From NCBI GenBank assembly GCA_001643535.1, contig LXTG01000093.1, positions 437 to 21,513 on the forward strand: 21,077 nucleotides of DNA, read 5' to 3'. This document shows, piece after piece, positions 14,248 through 20,896 of this stretch. Below the pieces are notes generated by a model. It was not told where the DNA came from and made no database searches. It saw only the letters and a program-made list of their open reading frames with translations. The stretch comes from a candidate division NC10 bacterium SPGG6. Lineage in GTDB: Bacteria > Methylomirabilota > Methylomirabilia > Methylomirabilales > CSP1-5. Position 1 is the stretch's first letter, and each line of letters begins with the position of its first letter. The position numbers and the translations under genes were made by a program.

Positions 14248-14574
14248 TCAACCTCTCGAAAAGGCAAAGACCGATGCCTGGGTAGTGGTGCCGCCCTTTT
14301 CCCCGGCCTGGCGCACGAATTCAAGGTGCTGACCTGGCAGGAGAATCTGATACTCGCTCACCTCCTGCCCATCAACGAGGGATATGGCTCTCGGACTAAT
14401 ATTGAGCGCCTGGCGAAGGACCTCTCGGGCCTCGCTCACCGTCTTTCCAGCAACCCCTACGGACAGGGCGTGGATTCCATGGACTACCCGTACCTTTCCA
14501 GCTACCTCTCCGTGGTGTGTGGGAGAGATGTGGGCCCCGCCGCCCTTGATCTCCTTCACCCGTTCACTGTTCAA
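14248..14574 (-). CDS. Ubiquitin-like beta-grasp protein with Gly-Gly and a C-terminal tail
   Basis: 108 aa from a TTG start (SD tgagga 3-5 nt upstream; an in-frame TGA just before it limits the start). Residues 26-93 show a beta-grasp pattern: two strands (GKVRVVHG, ALSVGV), a helix (TVSEAREVLRQAL), SPRAISLVDGQEVS, and the final strand LEFVRQAGEKGG. This matches the Prok_Ub/PRTRC_C style ending (LEFVR-xx-GxKG). Gly94-Gly95 is followed by a 13-residue tail (TTTQASVFAFSRG), so the mature form would require cleavage. The JAMM peptidase in the same cluster is the obvious candidate. Flanked on both sides by E2-D-like genes. Confidence 0.72.
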   Translation of the reverse strand: MNSERVKEIKGGGAHISPTHHGEVAGKVRVVHGIHALSVGVAGKTVSEAREVLRQALNISPRAISLVDGQEVSEYQILLPGQHLEFVRQAGEKGGTTTQASVFAFSRG

Positions 14575-14709
14575 GAGTCCTCACGATCCGGATACGCGGA
14601 ATTGCGGTTCTAAGAACACCGTTTTAATTCTATTGGGCGTGGGGGAACATGTCAACAGCAAAGGGGTATCCGAAGTGGTGCCTTGGACAGGCCTTACCTC
14701 ACCTGGGAT

Positions 14710-15513
14710 TCACTTCGATTCAGAAATGCGGTACATGAGATTGGCCAGATCGGAGGTATCGGAAATGGCACGCTGGTGCTGGGGACCGGATTCGACCAGG
14801 CGATCCATGACGTCGCCGACGGTCAATTCCAGCTCCTCCCAGGGCACCGCGAGGGGGAAGAGGGGTTCGGCCTCTGAAGCCGCCTCCCAGGCCTTGAGTG
14901 ATGCAATCCGGGTGTCGAGAGTCTTGGCCCGTTCGAAACTGTTGCCCGCAACGTCGGTGTTAAAGCCGGTGCCCCAGAAGAAGTCGAGAACCATCGTTAT
15001 CTGCTGGACGAGCGGCCTCTGCCAGAGATCCTCCGGCCTCCCCCTGAGACAGGCCCGACAGGCGGAGAGCTTTTCGGGATCGGCCTGCACGTTCCAGAGA
15101 TTCGGCATGAGCAGAACGTCATTCGGGCTCTGAAGCGGGGCGGTCCGGTAGTGGACACGCATATCCTCGAGGCTGGCCTGAAAGAAGAGAAAGAAATAGA
15201 CGATGTAGGGGAAGGCGAGACGGTACGTCTGGTACTCTCCCTCCTTCCCCATCTGGTCGGCGCTCCAGCGGATCAGACGCACCTGGGGAGGCTGCTCGAG
15301 GCAACAGACAGTGGCGGTCCCGTCCGCCTTGATGATTCGGGCCCCCGGGGGCAAGAGGAGATGATTTCCGCGACCCGGGCGACGGGTCGCGATGGCGACT
15401 TCTCGGAGGAAATCTTCAAGGGGAACCTTTCGGTCGAGGATGGGAGGGTCCCCATCCCGATACAAGAAAACCTTCTTGCCTTCGATTTCAATCCGCTCCA
15501 CGGCTCCCCTCAT
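14710..15513 (-). CDS. PRTRC_B / prokaryotic E2 family D-like protein, copy 1
   Basis: 267 aa; paralogue of the 13331-14158 gene, aligned end to end. Shared blocks: an N-terminal strand pair (ERIEIEGKKVFLYRD), LPPGARII, a variable middle, APLQSPNDVLLMPNLWNV (125-142), ACRACLRG (151-158), DFFWGTGFN, FERAKTLDTRI, EPLFPLAVPW and the end DLANLMYRI. C152 and C155 are both conserved between the copies; C155 sits where E2 enzymes carry the thioester Cys. It lies 135 bp upstream of the ubiquitin-like gene. That gap contains a small palindrome (GTTCTAAGAAC, 14609-14619) but no gene. Ribosome site weak (acgagaacc). Confidence 0.72.
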   Translation of the reverse strand: MRGAVERIEIEGKKVFLYRDGDPPILDRKVPLEDFLREVAIATRRPGRGNHLLLPPGARIIKADGTATVCCLEQPPQVRLIRWSADQMGKEGEYQTYRLAFPYIVYFFLFFQASLEDMRVHYRTAPLQSPNDVLLMPNLWNVQADPEKLSACRACLRGRPEDLWQRPLVQQITMVLDFFWGTGFNTDVAGNSFERAKTLDTRIASLKAWEAASEAEPLFPLAVPWEELELTVGDVMDRLVESGPQHQRAISDTSDLANLMYRISESK

Positions 15514-15585
15514 GGTTCTCGTTGAGTAATTAGCTTATGCCACTCCCATTAAGGTGTCAAGGCACAGCGCCGACCCCACGTTTCA

Positions 15586-15664
15586 GGTCCCAGGACTGAG
15601 GACTGAGGTTTCGGGTCTCGAGTTACCTCAGCTCTCAGTCCACAGCACTCAGCCCTCAACGCTC
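15586..15664 (-). repeat. Spacer repeat block, ctcagtcc/actgagg type
   Basis: Tandem degenerate words: ggactgaggactgagg (15593-15608), cctcagctctcagtcc and cagcactcagccctcaacgctcag. It separates the first E2-D gene from the hydrolase gene and runs up to the hydrolase stop codon. A different family from the cagcaatcagc repeats. Confidence 0.6.
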
Positions 15665-16391
15665 AGGTCTTCTCCTTCAGCCATGCGATTGCCCGCTGGG
15701 AGACCTCTGGGTTGAATTTCAGGTCCACGTGGTTGAACCAGCGGTGCAGGTAGGGAAGGATGGCCGGCGTCAGCGGGGTCTCGGGGTGCTGGAAGGTGGT
15801 CACGGGGGCGACCGTTCCCTGGGAAAGGTCTCCTGCCACGCGACGAATCCCTTCGATGAGCGTCAGGATATCCTGGTCCCCGTGGAGGAGCAGGACCGGC
15901 CGGGTGGGTTCCTTCACCTCTTCCATCCGTTGGAGGAGTTCGAGGATATATGTTGGGCTCGGGCTCCGCACCGTGGTCGAGCCAAAGGCGAGGAGCATCT
16001 GTCGCCCTTCCTCGGAAGGCCGACTGGCGACGGCGGGAGAGATGGCGATAACGAGATCAGCGCTCGAGATGAGGGCAAGCCGCCCGCCAAGGCTATGCCC
16101 CACGGCGACCACCCTCCCATAGCGACGCAGCCAGGTCAGCACGGCCTCCAGATCTTGAAGCAGTCCCTCATCCAGGGGGGCGGGGTGCTCCCCGTGTCCT
16201 CGGAGGTCAAGGGCCACCGTGGCCCATCCCTCCTCAGCGAGACGAGCCGATATGCCCAGCATCTGCTCCTTGCACCCACCGTAGCCGTGGACGACCGCCG
16301 CCCCGCCACGGGGAGTTTCGGGGAGGAACAAATAGGAGGGGATGTCATGGTTGTCCGCCGATCGGAGATCGGTGACTCGAAGGAATCGCAT
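15663..16391 (-). CDS. Alpha/beta hydrolase
   Basis: 242 aa, starting at the second of two adjacent ATGs, which has the better spacing to aaggagg. The oxyanion region HGYGGCKEQ (35-43), LRGHGE (63-68) and the nucleophile elbow GHSLGG (98-103, Ser100) are clear. The acid is Asp172 or Asp174 in LLLHGDQD, and His202 (QHPETP) is the likely catalytic His. This is the dienelactone hydrolase/serine aminopeptidase-like type of esterase. No signal peptide. The substrate is unknown. It sits between the JAMM gene and the first E2-D gene, with repeat-filled spacers on both sides (149 and 143 bp). It may therefore have its own promoter and no functional tie to the ubiquitin-like system. Confidence 0.88.
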   Translation of the reverse strand: MRFLRVTDLRSADNHDIPSYLFLPETPRGGAAVVHGYGGCKEQMLGISARLAEEGWATVALDLRGHGEHPAPLDEGLLQDLEAVLTWLRRYGRVVAVGHSLGGRLALISSADLVIAISPAVASRPSEEGRQMLLAFGSTTVRSPSPTYILELLQRMEEVKEPTRPVLLLHGDQDILTLIEGIRRVAGDLSQGTVAPVTTFQHPETPLTPAILPYLHRWFNHVDLKFNPEVSQRAIAWLKEKT

Positions 16392-16430
16392 CATCCCCTC
16401 CTTCGTAGATTACAGGTCAGAGTTGAGGCC

Positions 16431-16519
16431 GAGGCGATTTCGGATTTCGAATTGCGAATTTCGAATTTGAAAGAACCGCGGTTTAAATCCGAAAATCGAA
16501 ATCCCAAATTCGAAATTTC
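16431..16519 (-). repeat. AT-rich spacer repeat, gaatttcgaattt type
   Basis: Overlapping palindromes: ttcggatttcgaattgcg, aatttcgaatttgaaag, and after gcggtttaaatccg the inverted half cgaaatcccaaattcgaaattt. The halves can fold into a long imperfect hairpin. Same family as 6340-6373; sharply more AT-rich than its flanks. Confidence 0.7.
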
Positions 16520-16534
16520 CACTGTTCACGGTCG

Positions 16535-17161
16535 TCAGTCATCGAAAACGTGCTCCGGTGAACAGAGCTCAGGGGGGAAGGGGGACAAGAATTCTACTTC
16601 GACCGCGATCTCGTGGAACTGGAGGTCGCGCGTGATCACCTGAAGCTTCTCAACCATCTCGGCAATGATGGCTTTCCGCAGCGCTCCCTCGTCTGCTTCT
16701 CCATCCGGGCCGGGAAGGACCGTTAAGGCAAGATCGCCGAGCACCTGTGGAGTGGGATGCCGGACGTCGAGGCGACAGGCAAAATCGCCCGCTTTGTTGC
16801 CCACGAGGGAAAGCATAAAATCCCCAGGGAAGGTCTCGATGGTCCGCTTGTCCGTGGCACTCCACTCCACGTCCATCTCGGCGTGGCTGTGCCACCAGAG
16901 TGAGAGGGATGCGGGGTTCCGGCCCTCGGCAACGCAGCACTGGAGGATTTCGAAAATGGCGGCTGAATCCAGCTCCGTCTCTGCCGGCGATATCTTCTGG
17001 GGAAGAATGAAGAGGTCAGTGATCAGTAAGTTCGAGCCGTCACGGTCCACTTCACCGAGCCCGCCAATCTCCATGGGGCACAGTTCGATGTACAGACGCA
17101 GCTTTTGGAAGGCTTGCGGTGTGATGAGGATGCGAGGAGGGCTGTTGCCGGTCCAGTTCAC
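16535..17161 (-). CDS. JAMM/JAB-family metallopeptidase (Prok-JAB-like)
   Basis: 208 aa from a GTG that overlaps the stop of the upstream gene (GTGA), with gggaggagg as ribosome site. The JAMM motif is complete: Glu31 in CPMEIGGLGEV, then H91-S-H93-x7-S101-x2-D104 (WWHSHAEMDVEWSATD). H91, H93 and D104 would bind zinc and Glu31 act as general acid/base. Bacterial relatives trim or remove ubiquitin-like proteins at their C-terminus. Coupled translation with the E2-like gene and the ubiquitin-like gene 2 kb downstream define its probable job. The ~100-residue C-terminal part (LDVRHPTPQVLGDLALTVLPG...) is not recognised. Confidence 0.88.
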   Translation of the reverse strand: MNWTGNSPPRILITPQAFQKLRLYIELCPMEIGGLGEVDRDGSNLLITDLFILPQKISPAETELDSAAIFEILQCCVAEGRNPASLSLWWHSHAEMDVEWSATDKRTIETFPGDFMLSLVGNKAGDFACRLDVRHPTPQVLGDLALTVLPGPDGEADEGALRKAIIAEMVEKLQVITRDLQFHEIAVEVEFLSPFPPELCSPEHVFDD

Positions 17162-18297
17162 GAGCGCACCTCCTCCCAGTGGTGGATGGGGGTGTACCAC
17201 TCTTTTGGATTCACGGTCTTCAGGTACTCCAGGAGCAGTTCGGCTGTAGCGACCCATTGAAACTCACTGACCAGTTTCATGACATTCTGGCCGATATTCC
17301 CGAGGCACGGCTTCGCACACCAGACGTGCGGGTGATCATAGTAGCCGTGTGGCCGGGTCAGGTTCTTGATGGCCACGTCACCATTGAAGCAGATATCGAC
17401 TCGGAAGCGCCCTAACCGGTATCGCTTCCCGGCGACCACCGTGTCGACGGTATTCGTGAACACACACAGGCGGTCCCCCAGGATCTCGACGTCACACACC
17501 TCCGGGATGCCGAGCAGCGCATCAATTTCCCGTACCAACGCTTCTTCCGATTGTTCGGCCTTCTTGAGCGTGCGGGACCGTTCCCGGCAGTTCTTCAACA
17601 GACGTGTCTGTGACGCCATCTGCCGGGAGAGTTCTTTGAGGTTCTCTTCCACCACGGTCATCAGTCCTGGGAGAAGATCTCCTTCCCCGGCCGGCCCGGC
17701 CTTTCGGCATTGCAGATCCTGCATCCCAGGGGACTCCCCCCAGGCAGCCGAGTGGTCTAGGGTAACCAGGGTCGTTGCATGACTCAGGCGGTGAAGGGTG
17801 ACCTCTACCTGATGGGGAAGTCTCCCGGTGCGGAGGGAAAGCCATTCCGTCAAGCCTCCGAGACAGAGGTCGAGGGTCCTGCGCAGGTTGGCGGGAACCA
17901 GCTCATCGGCGTGCCCCAGAAGATCGAAGAGGACATAGATATTCTCTCCAAGCATCCCAGCGATGGCATGACCCCTCTGATTGTATTTCAAGACCCCGTG
18001 AGAGAAGAGACCCCCCGGGGCCAAGGCTTTCGTCGTGTCAGGGGCCAGCGCCCAGGAAAAGACCGCAGGCATCTCGTGGGTCGGGGTGGCCGGCCAAAGG
18101 CTAAACCAGTGTGGTCGGCCCGGCAGTGCGAAAATGTGCAGATGCAACCCCCCCCCCCACTGCGGAGGGGAAAGGTGGCTTGCCGGTGCGTAGACATGAA
18201 TGGGGACCCCCAACGCCTCGGCGTACTCCTCTAGGATCGGGTCCAGCACTCCCGATACCGGTGCTTGCCCCGTCTTGCCTGGTTGCACATGGACCAT
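17158..18297 (-). CDS. Large protein with coiled coil and C-terminal UBC/E2-like domain
   Basis: 379 aa, ATG behind gggggtccg. Residues 1-200 form an unrecognised mixed domain (LHLHIFALPGRPHWFSLWPATPTHEMPAV...). Residues ~213-262 are a charged helical, coiled-coil-like segment (VEENLKELSRQ..LKNCRERSRTLKKAEQSEEALVREIDALL). Residues ~270-379 read as an E2-like fold: strands VEILGDRLCVF and YRLGRFRVDICF, then HPHVW (322-326), CLGN with Cys331, and the C-terminal helix LLEYLKTVNPKEWY. The HPxx...CLG arrangement mirrors the HPN and active-site Cys of UBC enzymes. A G11 run encodes residues 48-50 and could cause slippage. Co-translated with the JAMM gene (4-nt overlap). The E2 identity is motif-based. 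Confidence 0.65.
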   Translation of the reverse strand: MVHVQPGKTGQAPVSGVLDPILEEYAEALGVPIHVYAPASHLSPPQWGGGLHLHIFALPGRPHWFSLWPATPTHEMPAVFSWALAPDTTKALAPGGLFSHGVLKYNQRGHAIAGMLGENIYVLFDLLGHADELVPANLRRTLDLCLGGLTEWLSLRTGRLPHQVEVTLHRLSHATTLVTLDHSAAWGESPGMQDLQCRKAGPAGEGDLLPGLMTVVEENLKELSRQMASQTRLLKNCRERSRTLKKAEQSEEALVREIDALLGIPEVCDVEILGDRLCVFTNTVDTVVAGKRYRLGRFRVDICFNGDVAIKNLTRPHGYYDHPHVWCAKPCLGNIGQNVMKLVSEFQWVATAELLLEYLKTVNPKEWYTPIHHWEEVRS

Positions 18298-18307
18298 CGG
18301 ACCCCCA

Positions 18308-18421
18308 ATAACAGCAGTCAGCTGTCAGCAGTCAGCAATTGGCAGTCAGTCCGAAGCCGACAGCGGACAGCCGATCCCGAAGGGACTCGCGTCCCATCGG
18401 GACGGAGCAGCGGACAGCTCA
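18308..18421 (-). repeat. Spacer repeat block, cagcagtcagc type
   Basis: aacagcagtcagctgtcagc and agtcagcaattggcagtcag, then gccgacagcggacagccg and gagcagcggacagctcag. The block fills the gap between the E2-like gene start and the next - strand gene stop. Same family as 12794-12957, 18882-18950 and 19930-19990. Confidence 0.7.
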
Positions 18422-18868
18422 GTTGTGGCCCCAGTTCCTGTCTGCCGCCGGGGACAGAGGCCGGAGGTGCCGGGGCCACCGTTGTATCTGGACCCGGCGC
18501 CCCTCGAGGTGCCGCAGCAACCGGCGGCCACCAGGGCTGATCCACCTGACCCGGTTGAGGTCAAGGATGAGCCGTGTCTCGGGGTCAGCGAGGTGCTCTC
18601 GGCAGACCCGCTCGAGCCTTCGGGTCCAGGGATAGAGAATCGAGCCCTCGATTCGCAGCCAGACGCGTCCGGGTTCGACCGCCCAGATCCGGACAACCAG
18701 CACCTTGGCCAGCGCCTCATCCACCGCCTCTGCCGCCCTGTGGGGCTCGGCCTCCCAGATGAATAGCCGGAAATCGTCATCCGAGCACCGGTCGAGCCAG
18801 GCTGTCCCCCTTGCCATGCCGTAGGCATAGAGAACAAGAAGAGCTACAACTAACAACGCAGTCCACAT
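18419..18868 (-). CDS. Membrane-anchored protein with a STAS-like C-terminal region
   Basis: 149 aa. Residues 2-17 (WTALLVVALLVLYAYG) form an N-terminal membrane anchor. The C-terminal half contains RLILDLNRVRWISPGGRRLLRHLEG (~107-131). This resembles the STAS pattern lilDLsgv-x-x-iDssGl-xxLl but with SPGG in place of the usual D-S/T-G, so a phosphorylatable Ser/Asp signature is imperfect. The middle has RVWLRIEGSILYPWTRRLERV, another STAS-like strand. Function unknown; possibly a regulatory anti-sigma-antagonist-like domain tethered to the membrane. Moderate confidence in the gene, low in the fold. Confidence 0.65.
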   Translation of the reverse strand: MWTALLVVALLVLYAYGMARGTAWLDRCSDDDFRLFIWEAEPHRAAEAVDEALAKVLVVRIWAVEPGRVWLRIEGSILYPWTRRLERVCREHLADPETRLILDLNRVRWISPGGRRLLRHLEGRRVQIQRWPRHLRPLSPAADRNWGHN

Positions 18869-18881
18869 CGGAAATCCAATC

Positions 18882-18950
18882 GCTACCAGCTACCAGCAGT
18901 CCGCCTTCCGAGACACGGATCTTGGCCGATTGCTGACTGCTGGCAGGGGA
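18882..18950 (-). repeat. Spacer repeat block, cagcagtc type
   Basis: ctaccagctaccagcagtcc followed 30 nt later by gattgctgactgctggcagg. The two arms are roughly inverted (cagcagtc with gactgctg) and can pair around a 30-nt loop. Confidence 0.6.
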
Positions 18951-18956
18951 GGGGTG

Positions 18957-19103
18957 CTAGCCGCGCAGACAGATCGCCTCTGGCGGGAGCAGCACCCCAT
19001 GGACCAGGACCATCCAGATGCCCGCGAGCACCCATGCGAACAGCAGGACAAAAAACCCGATTCCCACCCATTCGGTCAGCGAAGAAAACGATTCAGGAAT
19101 CAT
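18957..19103 (-). CDS. Small single-pass membrane protein (48 aa)
   Basis: Start taken at ATG 19103 (MIPESFSSLTEWVG); the frame is open further upstream to 19220, but that part is repeat-derived and low in coding character. One membrane helix (VGIGFFVLLFAWVLAGIWMVLVHGVLL, ~13-39) dominates. No family recognised. It may be co-transcribed with the membrane-anchored STAS-like gene across a repeat spacer. Confidence 0.5.
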   Translation of the reverse strand: MIPESFSSLTEWVGIGFFVLLFAWVLAGIWMVLVHGVLLPPEAICLRG

Positions 19104-19198
19104 CTCATCTTGTTCAGGGAGTCTCTGGGTGTCGATCCTGCTTTGACGAACGTTGCTGTCTTCGTCACTTTCCTTACCCGAGGCGGGTCGACACGCAC

Positions 19199-19325
19199 CC
19201 TGAGGGCCTACCCTGAGCATATAGTCGAAGGGTACGCCTGAGGGACCAGCCGTGTCAAGGCCGCGGACTGGAAAAAGGCTGATCGAAGGGCCTGCTCGCC
19301 CTGAGGTTCTACTCGAAGGGCCCGT
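19199..19325. repeat. REP-like ccctgag...tcgaaggg elements
   Basis: Two copies of a small element, ccctgagcatatagtcgaaggg (19211-19232) and gccctgaggttctactcgaa with gggc (19298-19323), plus single halves (gcctgaggg, gatcgaaggg). The word pair ccctgag/tcgaaggg is a common type of intergenic palindromic element in bacteria. The 305-bp stretch 19104-19408 holds these, a T8 run at 19351-19358, and no gene I can support. Confidence 0.6.
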
Positions 19326-19408
19326 TGCGGGTGGAGTACGCTTATGCTACTTTTTTTTGTGAGGAATATGTGCACCCAATCGGACGTTGTACAGAGAGGA
19401 GGGTAACA

Positions 19409-19606
19409 ATGCTTTCCAGGCTCTGGCAGCTCATCTGTCAACGTCCAATCTTGACGTGATGCTTGATTTTCTCCGCGGGCGCGGAGATCGTGACGGAAAC
19501 CGTACAGGCCGATCTGGACGGTTACCAGTCCATCGTCCGCCGTCTCGAAGACTCCTCGGAGCCCTCTCGAGTGGTCGAGCAACAACCACACCCTTCTAGA
19601 AGCTAG
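19409..19606 (+). pseudogene. Short ORF interrupted by an in-frame TGA (nonsense mutation or selenocysteine)
   Basis: ATG 19409 has an excellent ribosome site (gaggaggg, 5 nt upstream). The frame reads MLSRLWQLICQRPILT, then TGA at 19457-19459, then continues open for 48 codons (CLIFSAGAEIVTETVQADLDG...VVEQQPHPSRS) to TAG. The downstream part has ordinary protein character, which favours one 65-residue gene. A 7-bp hairpin (tctccgc 19470-19476, loop gggc, gcggaga 19481-19487) starts 10 nt after the TGA. That is the place where a bacterial SECIS element would be, but the loop does not show the classic GGUC. A simple nonsense mutation is more likely. No family recognised. Confidence 0.4.
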
Positions 19607-19677
19607 ACTGGCCCGGAAATTGCAGTTGCTTCCAAATGTCTCAATTCCTCAATTCCTGATTCCTAGAGAGGCCTGTG

Positions 19678-19926
19678 ATGATCTCACTAGACGCAGCAAC
19701 GATGGTCCTGCTTTACATGGTGGAAGTGCTCGCCTACGGTGCAATCCTCTTTCAGCTTCATAAGCTGGATCGCCGCCGCCTGCGGGAGATCCAGTGTGGA
19801 CTCCATCACTGGAAGACGGCATCACCCAGTGGCATGGTCTGTTCCGTGTGCCACATGCGTGTGGCGCAATCCATGTTTGGCTTCCCGAATTTCAAGATCT
19901 TCGATCGGGACTGGCCCCTCTTCTAA
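19678..19926 (+). CDS. Small membrane protein with a C-terminal Cys/His metal site
   Basis: 82 aa from ATG 19678 (agagg 6 nt upstream; GTG three bases earlier is possible). Residues 8-28 form a membrane helix (TMVLLYMVEVLAYGAILFQLH) followed by a basic stretch (KLDRRRLREI), so the tail is likely cytoplasmic. It carries C40-x2-HH (CGLHHW) and CSVCH at 55-59. Together C40, H43, C55 and C58 fit a zinc ribbon. CxxCH also matches a haem c site, but a cytoplasmic tail argues against that. Function unknown. Confidence 0.7.
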   Translation: MISLDAATMVLLYMVEVLAYGAILFQLHKLDRRRLREIQCGLHHWKTASPSGMVCSVCHMRVAQSMFGFPNFKIFDRDWPLF

Positions 19927-19929
19927 GCC

Positions 19930-19990
19930 GCTTAGCAGCAGTCAGCAATTTTGAAGCAATCAGCAATCGGTTGACCAGCTATCAGCCTAT
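19930..19990 (+). repeat. Spacer repeat block, cagcagtcagcaat type
   Basis: agcagcagtcagcaattttg, aagcaatcagcaatcgg and gaccagctatcagcctatcg. The remainder of the 272-bp spacer up to 20198 shows gtcccccgccgggggac (20030-20046, an 8-bp hairpin) and no gene I would support. Confidence 0.65.
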
Positions 19991-20198
19991 CGATTTCCGG
20001 GCTGGGTAGCATTTCCGGTCATCGGTCGAGTCCCCCGCCGGGGGACCGGCGGTCATCAGATCGAGCCCACGTAGTGCCCGTCGCTCACCTCGATCACACT
20101 CGCATCCAGGACTCGCAAGATCCATATCCAGAGCTGCGTCCAGCGGGGAGGGGCTGGGGCATCGGTCGATGTTTTTACCGGGTTCATCATACGTCACC

Positions 20199-20825
20199 TC
20201 ATACCTCGTGTGGGACTGTCGTCCCGAATGGCGTGGGTCCCGGCGTTGCGGGACTGGATGGATGGGAAGAGGGGACCTGGTACAGATAGATGTTGCGCGT
20301 AATGATGCCGTGCGCCAGGGTGACCACCGTCGGTGTCAGCCAGCGCTCGATGGTATAGGTGTTGCTGATCACGATGGTCCCGGGTCTCAGGTCACGGTTG
20401 AACTTGTCCCGGAGCTGCTGGATCGCCCCCGAGGCTTGATAGCAGTAAATGACGTCCGCATCCGAGAGGTCCACGTGCATGAAGTTCCGGAACCGGACCT
20501 CGGCCCCGCCCCCGTGCCACCAGATGTTCAACCGTGCGTAGAGGTACGCGCATACATTCACCTCATAGCCTATGGCGTGCACGCCGTATTTCCGCCGGGC
20601 GGCAATCAGCACCCGGCCCTCCCCACACCCGAGGTCGTAGAATCGCTGGCCGGGTCGCATCGGCACGAGCGCGAGGATCTCGTCCACCAGCGCCCGATCG
20701 GTGAATCGGAAGATCGATTCTCCGGTCAGCGGGAGGACGACCAGGGTGGCCCCGACATAAAAGAGGACGACGATCAGGGGAGCCGCCAGGATGGCTACTA
20801 CTGTCCCCGCAACGATGGAATCCAT
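20199..20825 (-). CDS. Membrane-anchored class I SAM-dependent methyltransferase
   Basis: 208 aa from ATG 20825 (SD aggggt; a GTG two codons earlier is weaker). An N-terminal hydrophobic helix (VAGTVVAILAAPLIVVLFYVGATLVVL, ~5-31) is followed by the SAM-binding motif I YDLGCGEGRV (63-72), the acidic end of strand 2 (IGYEVN), VDLSDADVIYCYQ (motif IV-like) and LRPGTIVISNTY. This is a compact Rossmann methyltransferase of the kind that modifies proteins or small molecules at the membrane. The last ~20 residues are Pro/Ser-rich and disordered. The substrate is not evident. Confidence 0.87.
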   Translation of the reverse strand: MDSIVAGTVVAILAAPLIVVLFYVGATLVVLPLTGESIFRFTDRALVDEILALVPMRPGQRFYDLGCGEGRVLIAARRKYGVHAIGYEVNVCAYLYARLNIWWHGGGAEVRFRNFMHVDLSDADVIYCYQASGAIQQLRDKFNRDLRPGTIVISNTYTIERWLTPTVVTLAHGIITRNIYLYQVPSSHPSSPATPGPTPFGTTVPHEV

Positions 20826-20896
20826 CAGCACCCCTGGTCAGAGGCTCGCCCTGGCGTTCGTCCCCCGCCTGGCGGGCCGGTCCGACGCATCCTGCC

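Noticed and set aside
14609..14619. Palindrome GTTCTAAGAAC as a third IclR operator
   Set aside because: Arms resemble the operator, but the centre is 1 nt instead of 6 nt and no promoter of the same layout surrounds it.
14119..15133. + strand ORFs of 164 and 249 aa
   Set aside because: They lie opposite the Ubl and E2-D genes, which have paralogue conservation and motifs on the other strand.
15729..16643. A 304-aa + strand ORF
   Set aside because: Antisense to the alpha/beta hydrolase and extends through AT-rich repeats; shadow frame.
19208..19591. A 127-aa - strand ORF
   Set aside because: Built partly from REP-like repeats and opposite the TGA-interrupted ORF with the good ribosome site; no convincing start.
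19982..20197. A 71-aa - strand ORF after the methyltransferase (GTG start)
   Set aside because: It could be coupled to the methyltransferase stop, but the sequence is low in coding character and runs into the spacer repeats.
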